From positions 100,171 through 164,170 of the forward strand of contig VXCM01000999.1 in the NCBI GenBank assembly GCA_014773175.1: a stretch of DNA of 64,000 nucleotides. The letters are read 5' to 3'. The translations under genes were made by a program, and so were the position numbers. Positions 12,391 to 24,408 of this stretch are shown one piece after another. The notes beneath the pieces were generated by a model, which had not been told where the DNA came from, searched no databases, and saw nothing but the letters and a program-made list of their open reading frames with translations. The number at the start of each line of letters is the position of its first letter. The first letter of the stretch is position 1. This DNA comes from Lucifuga dentata. Its lineage: Eukaryota > Chordata > Actinopteri > Ophidiiformes > Bythitidae.

Positions 12391-12778
12391 CTCTTTTTGC
12401 AGATGATATAGTAGTTCTGTTGGCTTCATCAAGCTGTGACCTCCAATATGCACTAGGACGGCTTGCAGCTGAGTAGGAAGTGGCTGGGATGAGAATGTCA
12501 ACTCTAAATCTGAGGCCATGTTACTTGGCTGGAAAACAGTGGATTGCCTCTCCAGTTAGGGAGGGATTTGCTGCCCCACATAAAGGAGTTCAAGTAACTC
12601 AGGCTCTGATGTAGATGGAGGAGACCACATACATCCTATCTGGCCTGGAAATGCCTTGGGAACCCTGAGGAAGAGTTGGAGGTTGTGGCTTGGGAGAGGG
12701 ATATCTGGGCTATATTGCTTAGCCTGTTGCCTCTGCGACCCAAATAAATGGTGGAAAATGGATGGATACGGTTTCTGT
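12391..12778 (+). pseudogene. LINE reverse-transcriptase fragment with internal deletion
   Basis: Begins with LFADDIVVLLASSSCDLQ (FADD at 12396-12407), followed by sequence resembling the region after the catalytic box of a common fish LINE. The text then jumps near 12605 to the 3' end ('tggcctggaaatgccttggg' ... 'gcctctgcgacccaaataaa'). Several hundred bases normally between these parts are missing. It ends in 'tggatggata'. It is non-functional, with stops in frame. Confidence 0.75.
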
Positions 12779-13752
12779 CCCTGAAGGATAGATGGTGATG
12801 TTTCTGACAGGCTCAATGACAGCACGATTAAGTTCCCATGAATCAAACTCTTCTGTGAGTGGCTTCCAACAGCCGTTCTTTCACCATTCCTCCTCAGTCT
12901 TTGTATCATGCAAGTCAAAAAGGAGCTTTAGTGAGCTCAGAGCTAAAGTTAAAGCGAGCATGCTAGTGGCATTATCTCTACACAGACTGGAACTGGCCCT
13001 TCAAAGTACAATACACTTTAATATAGCAAAACTTTAAGGAGTATGCACATCCATAACTCAACTTTTAGCTGTCAAAATATCAGATATCCTTCTCTCACAT
13101 TTTGCTAAATTGCTGAAGGATTTTACTCTGGAAGGTTGTGTATGTAAGCATCACCAAAGAACTATAGCTTCAATTCCAAGCTCATTAAATGACTGCAATA
13201 TTCAGAAAAAGTCCCAGCAATGACATTACACAGGATAAGACATTAAGCTTAGTTGTGGTACTCCATTTGAAATGTAGGGTTTGGTCAGTATAATTTTTGT
13301 TAATTTCCATTGTACCATTCTGAAATAATTATTTAATGAGTGAATCATCAGTCATGATCAGTAAATGCTTCGGTTTCATTTTGGGGAAATGAAAGCAGAA
13401 ATCATTACCAGATGAACTCAGGAGATAAGATTCCTCCTCCTTATTTCCTGAGTTAGAGTTCCAGATTGAAAACAAATCTCCTTACGTACGTGCATGTGTG
13501 TTTTGCTGATTACTCACTTTTTCTAGCTTGCAGCACACACACACAGACAAGCATGAGTTAGCATGTACGGGTACAGAGGGGATGATGAAACGCTCAGAGA
13601 CAATCAGTAATTTCAAGTGCTCATATTCTCTCTCTCACACACACATACTATGCAGTATGCACATATCACCTGCTCCCGTCCCTTTGCTGATATTTTTTTT
13701 CCCTCCTCAGACATCATTTAATGTGCAGAACATCCTAAATACTGTACAGACA

Positions 13753-13819
<67 letters not shown>
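13753..13819. repeat. (CT)n-(CA)n compound microsatellite
   Basis: CT array changes directly into CA array near 13785. Confidence 0.95.
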
Positions 13820-13821
<2 letters not shown>

Positions 13822-14180
13822 AATTAAGCTTGGATGCCATAACTCTATCATGTAATATTTGGAATTCTTCAAGTACCCATAATGAATTTAATTTACCAAA
13901 AAGTATCTGTATCTAAGCCATATGAGAAAGGCTTGTCTTTCCTTCGTTGGAACAAAAGGATGAAAAATAAAACAAAAGAGCCCAACTTTTTGCCAGACAG
14001 CCTCGAAACCATGAACTGGTCCCAGCTGTCATTCTGCAGCCATGCGTAACAGAGATAAACAAACAGAGGGGGCTGCTCAGTCTCTCAACGCAACCCATCG
14101 ATCATAGCATGGCACTGCACATTTCCTGGAAGAGGGAGACAAGATGATGAGGAGAGGAAGAACAGTGGAGCTGATGCATT

Positions 14181-14188
<8 letters not shown>

Positions 14189-14227
<39 letters not shown>
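14189..14227. repeat. (TG)n microsatellite
   Basis: Uninterrupted TG array. Confidence 0.95.
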
Positions 14228-14230
<3 letters not shown>

Positions 14231-14615
14231 CACACGTAGATACAAAGGACTCAAAGACATTCTGGAAACTCAGATCCTCTAAGGTGCCACCCAGACATCT
14301 GCCACCTTCCAGCCCATTTTCCTTACGTTTCCATCAGCCTGTGGTCAGAGTTCTCGTTGCTGTACCCACAACACCCAGGGGATGCATGACGCAGTGGTGG
14401 TTGGGGAGAATAACAGGCTAAGAGGGTCAAATGAGACAACAGATGAAATAAATTAAAAATGAAGCCGATGGGGAATGAAGCCAGGAGATTAAAGGAGAGG
14501 GCGACAATATGAGGAGTGAAAAAAGGAACATTGGGATTAGAATCCCAGCGAAAAAACAGTCTTCTTCCTTCACATTCAGAGCTATCTTTACTCTGACTCC
14601 CCCAAGCTGTCACCC

Positions 14616-14667
<52 letters not shown>
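14616..14667. repeat. (TC)n microsatellite
   Basis: Homopyrimidine TC array of about 50 bp. A second one lies 125 bp downstream at 14793-14822. Confidence 0.95.
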
Positions 14668-14672
<5 letters not shown>

Positions 14673-14789
14673 ACCCATGCAACTCCAGGCTATCTTTACT
14701 CCCATAACCCCACCCTCAATCTAGAAGGAAAGTTCAATCTTTGCATTTTCATTGTGGCTGCCCCGCTAGTCCTACATCTCATGAAAGTT

Positions 14790-14792
<3 letters not shown>

Positions 14793-14822
<30 letters not shown>
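14793..14822. repeat. (CT)n microsatellite
   Basis: CT array of about 30 bp, close to the array at 14616-14667. Confidence 0.95.
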
Positions 14823-14825
<3 letters not shown>

Positions 14826-15566
14826 GCATATGCATCCATGGCTGGATCCAGCTCCCTAGGTAAGGAATGATGAGAAAAAGCGAGGCAACCAGCAGAGATT
14901 TGCCATGCAGTATGCAGTTCTGCTTGAGGGTGAAAAAAAAAAAACAGTTTTCATGGAGGAAGACTCGAGTTTTCTTCATCTTTAGCTATGCCACATCGCC
15001 CAAAGCACAGGATGCAGCTGGTCTAATGTTAGGCCTGTGGTGGGTATCTCCGACCATGCCTGCTGTATGCTCAAGACACATGGTTAAATACCTAATATGA
15101 CTCTGCAGACACACAGAAATCTTTGTCCTTCACCATGTATGCATGTGTACTTGCATACCAATGTCTGCTGTATAACCCAAACATCCATGCATGTGCACAC
15201 TTGTAACATTTATTCACATTCACAGTACACAAAAACAAACAGTGGCATGCCAAGTAGAGTCAGGTTGCAGTTCCAACTAGGCTGTAAAAAGGTCTCTGGA
15301 AGCACAGCAGCCATTCATTTGCATTTATCACTTCAAAAGTGAATGCCTCAAGATGCATGATTGTCAAGAAGCCTGACTAAAAAAATCGACTCTGCAGTGT
15401 TACTGGGGTAAAAATGGTGGTGAAATCCTCAGCTGATGGATTTTCTTTTTCATTGCATTCAAGTGCTGATGTCAATGTGGTAATTCTTTAACCCAGTTTA
15501 ACCTGACTGACCTTGAGTCACTGCCTAAATAGCAACATGGAGGTTAAATCTTTATTGAATATGCAC

Positions 15567-16157
15567 TTAAAGGATGGTGGTTTTTCATGTTTGAGCCACC
15601 CAATAAATACTACCTGCATACATGTAACATTACTGCCAACCGTTTTCCAAAAAATACTACAGGAATGGTAAATATTAGAATTGTTTTTTCTATCGTCCAC
15701 GCTGCCATTGATTTTAGTTCATTCCAGTACGGTATAAAAAACAACTTGTAGAAACTTGAAAAGTGATTGAGACGTTACAGCAAACCATAAGGTGTTATAA
15801 TTTTTTTTTTTTTTTTTTNTTTTTTTTTTTTTTTTTGTCAGTTATTTAATTTCATTGATCCAACACAGAGCTACATATACAAAAAGGTATGTCTCCACCA
15901 GGGAATGTAGTGCCAGGAGAAAACTGCTTTTACCAGAGAAATTAAAATGACTGTCTTCTTACTGTGAATAAAACGTTGAATTTTAAGGTGGGTATATCAC
16001 CTCAACATTTAATTTTGAAAGACTAGGGCATTTGGCAAAATAACATAAAAACTAAAATACAGTTTTATGTTTTGGAAAATAAGGGCAGTAAGATAACATG
16101 TATGCAAGTTGTCTTTACTGGGCTCAAACATGCAAAACCACCACTATGGTCCTTTAA
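15567..16157. mobile_element. TTAA-flanked long-TIR element, copy 1
   Basis: The left arm from TTAA-aggatggtgg reads 'catgtttgagcc' ... 'ctgcatacatgtaacattac'. The right arm is its inverted counterpart ('gtaagataacatgtatgcaa' ... 'gggctcaaacatgcaaaacc') ending at TTTAA. The arms are about 100 bp. TTAA at both ends (15567-15570, 16154-16157) is the target used by piggyBac-type elements. A poly-T with one N lies at 15801-15836. No transposase is visible. Confidence 0.72.
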
Positions 16158-16382
16158 GGTCCAGGAAGGTGCAAATTTCCAAAGAAATAATATGTATTTA
16201 TATATTTTACTAACCACAAGGGCAAAAATATAAACAAAAAGTAGGCATGCCTCCATTTATTTTCTTTTTCTTTTTTTTACTGTGTAGTCCATGACATAGC
16301 ATGAGGAAGTGGGAATTCCTGACTGACAAAGTAAACTGCATTGTACTATAAGGCAACTAGTCTGATGAGTTGTGAATTGTGT

Positions 16383-16413
<31 letters not shown>

Positions 16414-17146
16414 TCCCCCACTTTTTTAAATTAACAAGTTTCTGTTTTCCACCATGGTGAACAATTATGTCTTTGAAAAGAGAGAAGGGACATTCCTGCT
16501 GTCATGACTAGGTGTGTTTGATGCACACAATTAAAGCAGCTTTAAAAGATGTCTGAAATAGAAATGTCAGTTATTTACCCATGAGATGTTCACTAACTCA
16601 GACAAGTCAGAGTAACTCAGAGTTACAGATTGTTCAAATTATGCTGCCTTTCCAATCAAGTGCTGGAGCCAGAAGAATGTCATATTTGTTGTAAGTGTTC
16701 TCTTGAGTCACTCAAAGTCAGTTTCAGCTATACTTGGTGTGATATAATATCAGTCAGTTCATATCAGGGATGCTGTGGTAACTTCTTACTTTCTCAAATA
16801 CACATAGATCCATAGAGAAAAACTTTTTTTGACCTTATTTCCAGTAAGCTCTTAAAGCCAGCCTGCACTACTGCAGAGGGTGGGAAGCAGAACGAGAGGG
16901 AGGGCAGATAAACATCACTTACTAAATACCAAATTACCATGGGCTGGCAGAATTTAGGGGGAAACGCAGCTATCATATATCAGGGTGACGGCTGAGTTTC
17001 TCCTTGTTGAAACAGGCGCGGCTGCCTGTAATGAATCTTAAATGCCAATGCCTACTGGCGATGCAGCCTTTCCTCCTTCACTCTTCTTTTCTCCTTTTCT
17101 CCATTCTCCATTTCTTTGTTCTCTCTTTTTCACATCTTTGTCCTGC

Positions 17147-17152
<6 letters not shown>

Positions 17153-17191
<39 letters not shown>
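17153..17191. repeat. (CT)n microsatellite
   Basis: CT array following a longer pyrimidine-rich stretch (about 17070-17150). Confidence 0.95.
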
Positions 17192-17192
<1 letters not shown>

Positions 17193-17989
17193 ATTCTCGC
17201 TCAATTCACCATATCATAGCCCTGTTATATCAGACATCCAGAATGACAGCAAACTTAAGAACTCTGGCTACACTTACAACAAATTTTTTCATTTCTCACT
17301 TGTCTCCCCAATTCTCTTCATGCTCTCTTTTTCACCTCACTTGCACTTTGTTTAAATAAAAAAAAAGTCCCCTCTAATCTCACGTTACTCTCAATTACTG
17401 TATCTTTTGTCTACATTGCTCCATTTAAATATTTGTTTCAATATTGATTTAAGGGATGAATATTTTAAAATGTTCCCATATCGGTGACAGCATGCCGCCA
17501 GAGCGAGAACAGTGTGTGTTGATGATGTTAATAAATCCATATACAATATTTGTTTTGTGGGCATTTTATACATTTTAATAGCATGCCTATAGGCATGAAT
17601 TAAACAGCTCATTCAAATGAAGATAAGACGTGATTTGACTTTGGGTTTGTTGATGATGCCCTTACAGTGTGTATTGGAGAGCAACATCTCTGGAATATAC
17701 ATCAAATAAAGCTTACAGCAAACTAAGCAGTAAAATTTTTAACATTATCAACTATGATGATGTCAAAACCTAGGAAAATAAGGCCCAGGTTGATTATTTG
17801 TTTATTTATGTATTTATTTGAGTTGGGTTGCAATATGTCTAGTTGTGGATTTTTATGATGAAAGGCACATGCAGTATGCCAGAATGTAAAAATGTTATGG
17901 ATATTAATTGATAGATAAAGTGTTTATGTGAGAGTCTGGTCTTATGGGAAATTCCTGTTTAAGCTATTTGTATAAAATAACATGTCATC

Positions 17990-18300
17990 AAATCAAGTTT
18001 ATTTCTACCAGTATCACATACAATGTCTCAAAGGGCTTTACAGGCCCACAAATCAATGGCTCTCTACCCAGCCCATGCTCTCTGTGAAGACAAGGAAATC
18101 CCCCTAAAAAACCTTATCACATGAGAAAAACAATGGAAGAAACCCCGGAAGATGCAATTCATAGAGAGAGTCCTTCTCCTCAAACGGCCAGGGGTGNAAT
18201 GGAAGAAACCCCGGAAGATGCAATTCATAGAGAGAGTCCTTCTCCTCAAACGGCCAGGGGTGCAATAGGATCCGTAGGCAGGGAGACAGACAAATTACAA
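17990..18300. repeat. dispersed repeat with an assembly-duplicated block
   Basis: Opens 'catcaaatcaagtttattt' and includes 'aagggctttacagg', 'gaaacccc' and 'aaacggccaggggtgcaata'. This is the layout of an abundant fish interspersed repeat ('...caaagtgctttac... aaactccc... gaaacc'). The 65 bp at 18132-18196 recur exactly at 18198-18262 across one N, almost certainly an assembly artefact. Confidence 0.6.
18132..18262. other. assembly joint: 65 bp repeated exactly across one N
   Basis: 18132-18196 equals 18198-18262, with N at 18197. Same signature as at 24276 and 48260. It creates a spurious repeat in both reading directions. Confidence 0.9.
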
Positions 18301-19035
18301 AGACACAAAAAACAATGAAACATGTAATACTTCATATCTGACATCTATGAAAAGAATTCAACCCCCTAACCTTAACAAAAAAAAACAAAACAAAAAAAAA
18401 CCTTAACTTCATCTTAACATATTTGATCAAAAAATTAATCATGAAACCAATAGGTGTATAACTTAACTTTGTTACTAATTAGACAACAATACAAATTCAT
18501 AATAATATTACGAATCATAAAGCATCCCTGTTTATAGTGTATCAGAACATTTTTTGTAGAAAGCCATAAAATTCCGTGAGAACATGTTGACGACAAATAG
18601 ATTCACTGTATGAGAAGGTAAAGCTTGTGTCTGATACAAGCATTTATATTCAGTGAGTGCGAGAATGTATGGATAAAGATTAACTGATAAGATGAAATTT
18701 AAGAATGAACAATACATTTAATGTACAATAAAAACATTTTCATGACCAGTCGACAACTTTTAGGAATTTTTTTTTTCTACCATGTTTTGGTTCATATGTC
18801 AGGTGAGGTGAATCAGCTCAGGCCAAAATCCCACATTCCTGTTTAATCATATATTGTTGACTGATAATCATGCCAAATTTTGGTAATTTCTCAAAATAAT
18901 ATCTGTCCTGACTATGAATCACAACAACATAAAAATAATTATTGTGAATGCTTCTTAGTTTTGCGTTTTATGCATTTTAGTTCAGTTAATTTTGTGCTGC
19001 TGCAATATTATTCACTTTTCATTAACTGTCAAGAG

Positions 19036-19039
19036 TATA

Positions 19040-19078
<39 letters not shown>
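19036..19078. repeat. (AT)n microsatellite at gap edge
   Basis: AT array running into the 128-N gap. Confidence 0.95.
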
Positions 19079-19206
19079 NNNNNNNNNNNNNNNNNNNNNN
19101 NNNNNNNNNNNNNNNNNNNNNNNNNNNNNNNNNNNNNNNNNNNNNNNNNNNNNNNNNNNNNNNNNNNNNNNNNNNNNNNNNNNNNNNNNNNNNNNNNNNN
19201 NNNNNN
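19079..19206. other. sized assembly gap (128 N)
   Basis: The only multi-base gap. It sits between an (AT)n tract (about 19036-19078) and the RTE-like LINE remnant. The missing sequence is probably more (AT)n or LINE. Confidence 0.97.
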
Positions 19207-19208
19207 AT

Positions 19209-19425
19209 ATCGGTAGAAGGATGCTGAGGTTGGAACTGCCAGGCAGGAGGCCTAGAGGAAGACCAAAGAGGAGATTTATGGATGTAGTGAAAGAGGACAT
19301 GAAGTTAGTTGGTGTGAGAGAAGAGGAGGCAGAGGATAGGGTTAGATGGAGGCAGATGATTCGCTGTGGTGACCCCTGAAGGGAAAGCCGAAAGGAAAAG
19401 AAGAAGATATATATATATATATATA
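19209..19425 (+). pseudogene. RTE-like LINE 3' end, 5'-truncated by gap
   Basis: One open frame runs from the gap edge to TGA at 19377-19379. It reads RRPRGRPKRRFMDVVKEDMK, then LVGVREEEAEDRVRW and ends RQMIRCGDP. This is the recurrent C-terminus of a teleost non-LTR retrotransposon ORF2 (RTE/BovB-like by recall). It runs into 'gaaaagaagaag' and an (AT)n tail at 19407-19426. The 5' part is lost in the 128-N gap, so the element may be longer than shown. Confidence 0.8.
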
Positions 19426-20710
19426 TTGGATGATGACAAAGGTTGTTTTCTAAGTTTGTCTAATACTGGGTGTTTATGTTCTGCAATGTATTCATGTTCT
19501 GAAATATCCAATGATGATCCAGTGTGACTGGAATAGGATGTAGACTATGATCCTCCATTTAGAATATAATTGAGTTGGCTTCAACAACACAAGACAATAT
19601 ACTTTAAACAGACTGATAAATTATATGTCTGCAGTTTCAAGCTGGTTCTACTGCTAGCTCTTCTGCAATATTCTGAGTAGAATCTCAAGTGCTGCTTCAA
19701 AAGGCGTCACTCCTGTATGGCTATTATGGATACTGAGATATTTTCAGACATTCTTGTGCAGCGATACTGAAACTCTTTGTAATCAAACTCTGGAGCCTGA
19801 GGCGGAAGGAGGAGGAGGCAAATCAAAACAGCTCTGGTTCCCAATCATTTCAGCCTCATTGAGAGTAGATATTGATAGGCAATGATGTGTATGTCAGTTT
19901 TAGCAGTGTTTCATCTCCCATGGCCAGACCTAGAGGCACCCACTGCAAAAGAGGGAGCAAAAAGAGGAGAGCATAGGAGGAGTACTTTAAAGAGAGGACA
20001 GAGAGGTTAGAGAGGATGGAGATGGATCAGGATACAGAGCAAAAAAATCATTCAGCAAGGAAATGGATGAGTATATAGATATAAGAAAAATGAAACTGTG
20101 CGAGACATCAGGCGAGATAGTGAAGGGGAGAAGGAAAAAAGGTGTTTGAGTAACTGAATGGGTGAGGGTGGGAGAGTGAGAAAAAGAGAGAGGCGATAGC
20201 TGGGATGAGATGAGATGAGTCTGTCTGGGCAAGGAGAGATGGATTAGTGTGTCTCCAGCTACCTGTGCGGGGGTCAGTGTTAAACTGCTGGGGCCAGATA
20301 AGGGCTTGGCAATAGTTTGAGTGTGGGCAAGCATTGACTGCTTTCCCCATTGATTTAGCTGGGACTGTGCACAGAGCGATGAGCAGAGTTCAGGCCTGTA
20401 CAGCTGTTCATCAATGTGTCAGGGCCTACAGCGCCCACTGAGGCCTGTTTCTATGTGAACAGCCAAAAGAATAGGTGTTCACTTTCTTTGAGATATACCA
20501 TGAGATGAAACATCAGTTGCAAACCTGAAACCCTGATGCAACAATCGAGCTGTTTAATGTTTGTAGCCTGAAATTCAAATGAGAAATATCATGACTCATC
20601 ACAAGACACCATCACTCATTGATTTTCATGATGATTGCTTACAACATAATGAATATTTTAATAACTATTTTATTAATAAACTTGATAAATATTTTCTACT
20701 ACACACATAC

Positions 20711-20748
20711 AAAAAAAAAAAAAAAAAAANAAAAAAAAAAAAAAAAAA
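20711..20748. repeat. poly-A with one N
   Basis: A-run broken by N at 20730. Confidence 0.95.
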
Positions 20749-20934
20749 CATATAGTTTAGTGACCTGCATCAAAAAACTAATATGTCACTGAGGAGTAGA
20801 GAGTGAACAGCTCTACATATAGTATGTTGTGTGGTCATTATGTAACACCTTTGCATATGGGGATTCAGTAATTGGTCAGTCCAACAAATGTTTATCCCAG
20901 GCCACTATGTTATTATCAGTCACAAAAGTAAAGA

Positions 20935-20935
<1 letters not shown>

Positions 20936-20970
<35 letters not shown>

Positions 20971-20998
20971 NAAAAAAAAAAAAAAAAAAAAAAAAAAA
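20936..20998. repeat. poly-A with one N, long
   Basis: About 62 A with N at 20971, only 190 bp from the poly-A/N at 20711-20748. The 187 bp between them is therefore a very small contig. Confidence 0.95.
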
Positions 20999-22465
20999 GA
21001 CTGTCCATCAATACACTTGCTGCACATTTACAGTAATTTACAGTATACTGAGTTGAAACACCTTTAAATACTAAAAGAAAACTAATTGGAGCACATGCCG
21101 TACTTCCAGCAAAGCAAACAAGCCTAGAAAAAAGTTTGCTCTAATAATATACTGGCCTAAAAGAGAAAGAAAAGACAATTAGTAAAGATAATATTTTTCT
21201 GGCTCTGTGTAATGGTACGTCAAAAGCATGCTACTGAATCAGCATTATCTCAACTGCACACCGAGTTTTTGTCAAAAAGATGCTTCATGATTTTAAGTAA
21301 TTCTGCTAAAACAAAAAAGACACAAACAAACCAACAGAAGCATGTGAATGCATAACCTCCATGGTGGAAGTAATAATGCAGTCCAATACAACACCACCCA
21401 GCAACTGGTCTCAAAAATGACAATTGAGTTGATTCAATATTTCTCTAGCACTATCATAGAAAAAGAACTGTATAAGATTCATAAAAGTAGGATTTTACAG
21501 GGCTGCTGAATGAGTTTGCACGCAATTGTATAGCTGTTACCTAATAAACAGCTGACTAGATTACCTAACTCTACATGTCATGGCATAAAGTTGGAGTCAA
21601 ACCAAAAAGAAACAAACATGCACATAAAACTGTGCGTGCACACACAACAAACACACTTAAACACAAACCCATGCTTACCAAGGGAAAGTCCTTTATTTCT
21701 TGTTCTTCTGCATGGGCTCAGTGCTGTTCTGACATTTGTTTTGAGGGTGGTGGTGTTGGTGCGGGGCAGATGGTGGGAGGTGGATGCTGAGAGAGGAACG
21801 GCCCTGAGTAGGATGTCTATAATTACATATTGATTTCTTGGGAGCCCTGTTCAGCCAGAGCTGTGAAAGTGCAGAATAAATCACTCGGCTTCTATGATAG
21901 CTGAGTATTTATTCTTTTTAATTCTGTTTATGGTGATGTTGATTCATGCCCTCCAACCCCTGGTCACGCTTCAGTGCGGTTGCCCCTGTCATGTCAGACA
22001 GAGATCATGCAGAACATGAAAAGTGCATGTGCTTGTGTGTGTTTGTGTGCACATGTGAGCACATCTAGGCCAGGGAGTGTTGTAATGCCCCAGCAAAAGT
22101 GAAAGCCCTTAGAATAAAGGACATTTTATGGTCTCTGATCCCTATCTCATTCTGGGAGTTTATTTGTTGAGGCTTTCCTCTCTGAATGGTTTCAGTCAAA
22201 GTCACCTGCAGATTATTATAGTGGCAATGATAATTCTTCTCAGTACTGGTGTGATTAGATCAGAACTGGAAGAAATGATGGTGAGTTTTCAAGGATAACA
22301 GAGCAAATTTAAACAGAAATATTGCCAAAAATGCAGAAATACTGCAACACTAAAAAAAACAAAAAACAAATAAACATATAAACCAAATAAGTTTTAATCA
22401 CTAGGTAAAGGCTGTGTTTTGTTTTGGCACCTCTGATCATGTTTTTGAGAAAATACTGTGTTGCA

Positions 22466-22635
22466 GTGTTTTCAAAATAATACTGATTGTCACAAGTGGG
22501 CCGTAAAATTATAGTGTGTTCATGCAAATGATGGTGACATTTCATACAAAACTGATTACATTTCAACAAAAACTATCATTATAGCATTTTCAAAGTGACA
22601 CTGACTAGTTCAAAAGGGGGCGCTATAATTACAGG
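22466..22635. repeat. diverged direct repeat, about 52-bp units
   Basis: 22466-22517 and 22584-22635 share 'tttcaaa', 'actga', 'gggc' and 'aattata' blocks in order, with 66 bp between them. Possibly remains of an unrecognised element. Confidence 0.5.
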
Positions 22636-24016
22636 TTCTAGGTATTTTTACTGAGTGACCCAGAGGAGAGCTGCATTAATGGGAGGAAAACATGTTTACT
22701 GCTGCCTTGTTATTAAAGTAAGGAAAAGTTGTGGATGAGATCAATGAACTCCATTGATCCCTCAGGGGGATTTAGGTATTGCAAGGATAGATTATGGATA
22801 AAACCACAATTTTATAACATATTTACTGGTCATATAAAGATGAAAGATACAACAGCTCCATTATTGCAATAATCCTCCCATAGGTTTAAGAGGTTTTAAA
22901 AGATATCTAACTAAATTAAGAATTCACAGATAATGTGACCAATATTTTCCATTCCTCTGCAGCAGCACAGCATATGGGCCATGCAAATGTGCATCTCGGA
23001 GTTGTTGCTGCTTTCTCAGTAAACAGCTGTGCAGCTCTAACAGCTGTATGAGGCTGAGAGGAATGAGGCAGGGGTGAGAAATAGTCCTTTGGCTTTTCGT
23101 CTGACTTCAAATTGACAATTTCATTTTAGCCCACTGCCTCTAAACTCAAAGGCCACAGGCCCTGTCATCAGCCACTGTGGAAGCACAACAGTAAGTAAAT
23201 GATAGTGAGGGGTATGGCTTTGGGCTGAGAATTATTTTGCTTCATGGGGAGAGGTACAGTACGTATTTTTTAGTTGTATTTTTGGGCTCTGCAAAAAGAT
23301 TATTAATAGGGTATTGCTGTCATTTTCCTTACATGAAGGTTAAATGGTTGAAGTTCTTTTCCGTGTACTTTATCTTATTTAGGGCATCATCTAAATTTGT
23401 TTTTTTGCCGAAAATTGTAGATGAAAGCAGTGGATATCAGAGCAGATGCAAGTTACAATAAAGGTAAAATGGACTATAACATTTTCAAAATAATGTACTC
23501 TACTGTTCACCTTTGCATTGTCATGTAATTCTCTCCTTCATTCTTTTAGACAACATCTGACTGTGATTCAGCAATACTCTTAAACAATGAGAGTATTTGT
23601 GAACATGCTGCCACTGCCACTCTGTCTGCCTCTTAACACCTCTGCAGTGATGGACAGCATCTAAAGAGAGAGATATTACAGCATTGACACGAAATGCACA
23701 TGGAACTGCTAACTTGTCACTGGAACTTCCCGTCATTATTCCTTTTGGCTGACAGCTCAGGCTGCATTCTGGGCAGAGCCCCGTCATTTTTTTCAGCAGC
23801 TGAATTTGATCAAGATGGAGGCACAATGAGAGGCACATTAATGTGATTTATAGTTGCCATCATGGTTGCTATGGCAACCCAACTTTCAATACTCTCACCT
23901 CTGTGAAAGCAGTTTGGATCCCTGTTGCTTGCTCACTAATGCACATTAATGTCCACACACATACATGCTATGTGGAAACACACAAACCATCTAAACTGAC
24001 ACCTGCAAACACATGT

Positions 24017-24017
<1 letters not shown>

Positions 24018-24061
<44 letters not shown>

Positions 24062-24070
24062 CACACACAC
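24018..24070. repeat. (CA)n microsatellite
   Basis: CA array with one TG interruption near 24060. Confidence 0.95.
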
Positions 24071-24275
24071 AAACACATAAACAGAGGACCCTACACTGTT
24101 ATTCAGTAAAAGCAGCATAGTTCTCTCAAGGCAAAGGAGCTTGTGTAACACACTTCATTTGACACATTTATCGTTCAGCTTGAGCTAAAAGCATGCATTC
24201 AAATATAAACTGAATTCATTTGCAATTGCATTTGCAAAGAGTACAAAAACAATTCAGTTATCTACTGAAACATCA

Positions 24276-24408
24276 CTCTGTTTTCTCGTCTAGTGCGGCT
24301 CAGTGGCTGAACGGGTACAATGAGTTATGGCTGGAAAAAAGNCTCTGTTTTCTCGTCTAGTGCGGCTCAGTGGCTGAACGGGTACAATGAGTTATGGCTG
24401 GAAAAAAG
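24276..24408. other. assembly joint: 66 bp repeated exactly across one N
   Basis: 24276-24341 and 24343-24408 are identical and separated by N at 24342. The block is not simple sequence, so an exact tandem copy with one N between is best read as two contig ends that overlap but were not merged. Confidence 0.9.

Larger units (their letters stand above)
12779..15566. other. microsatellite-rich stretch without recognised genes
   Basis: Dominated by the CT, CA and TG arrays listed individually. Open frames here are translations of those arrays. Confidence 0.6.

Noticed and set aside
18121..18318. Apparent tandem peptide repeat in a 65-codon frame
   Set aside because: The repeat is the 65-bp block duplicated across one N, an assembly artefact within an interspersed repeat.
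18880..19227. Open frames running through the 128-N gap
   Set aside because: They contain about 43 undefined residues and (AT)n-derived Ile/Tyr repeats, so they are not evidence of a gene.
24290..24330. tRNA-like 'gcggctcagtggctgaacgg' text repeated twice
   Set aside because: The repeat is an assembly duplication and there is no matching B box or cloverleaf, so no tRNA is called.
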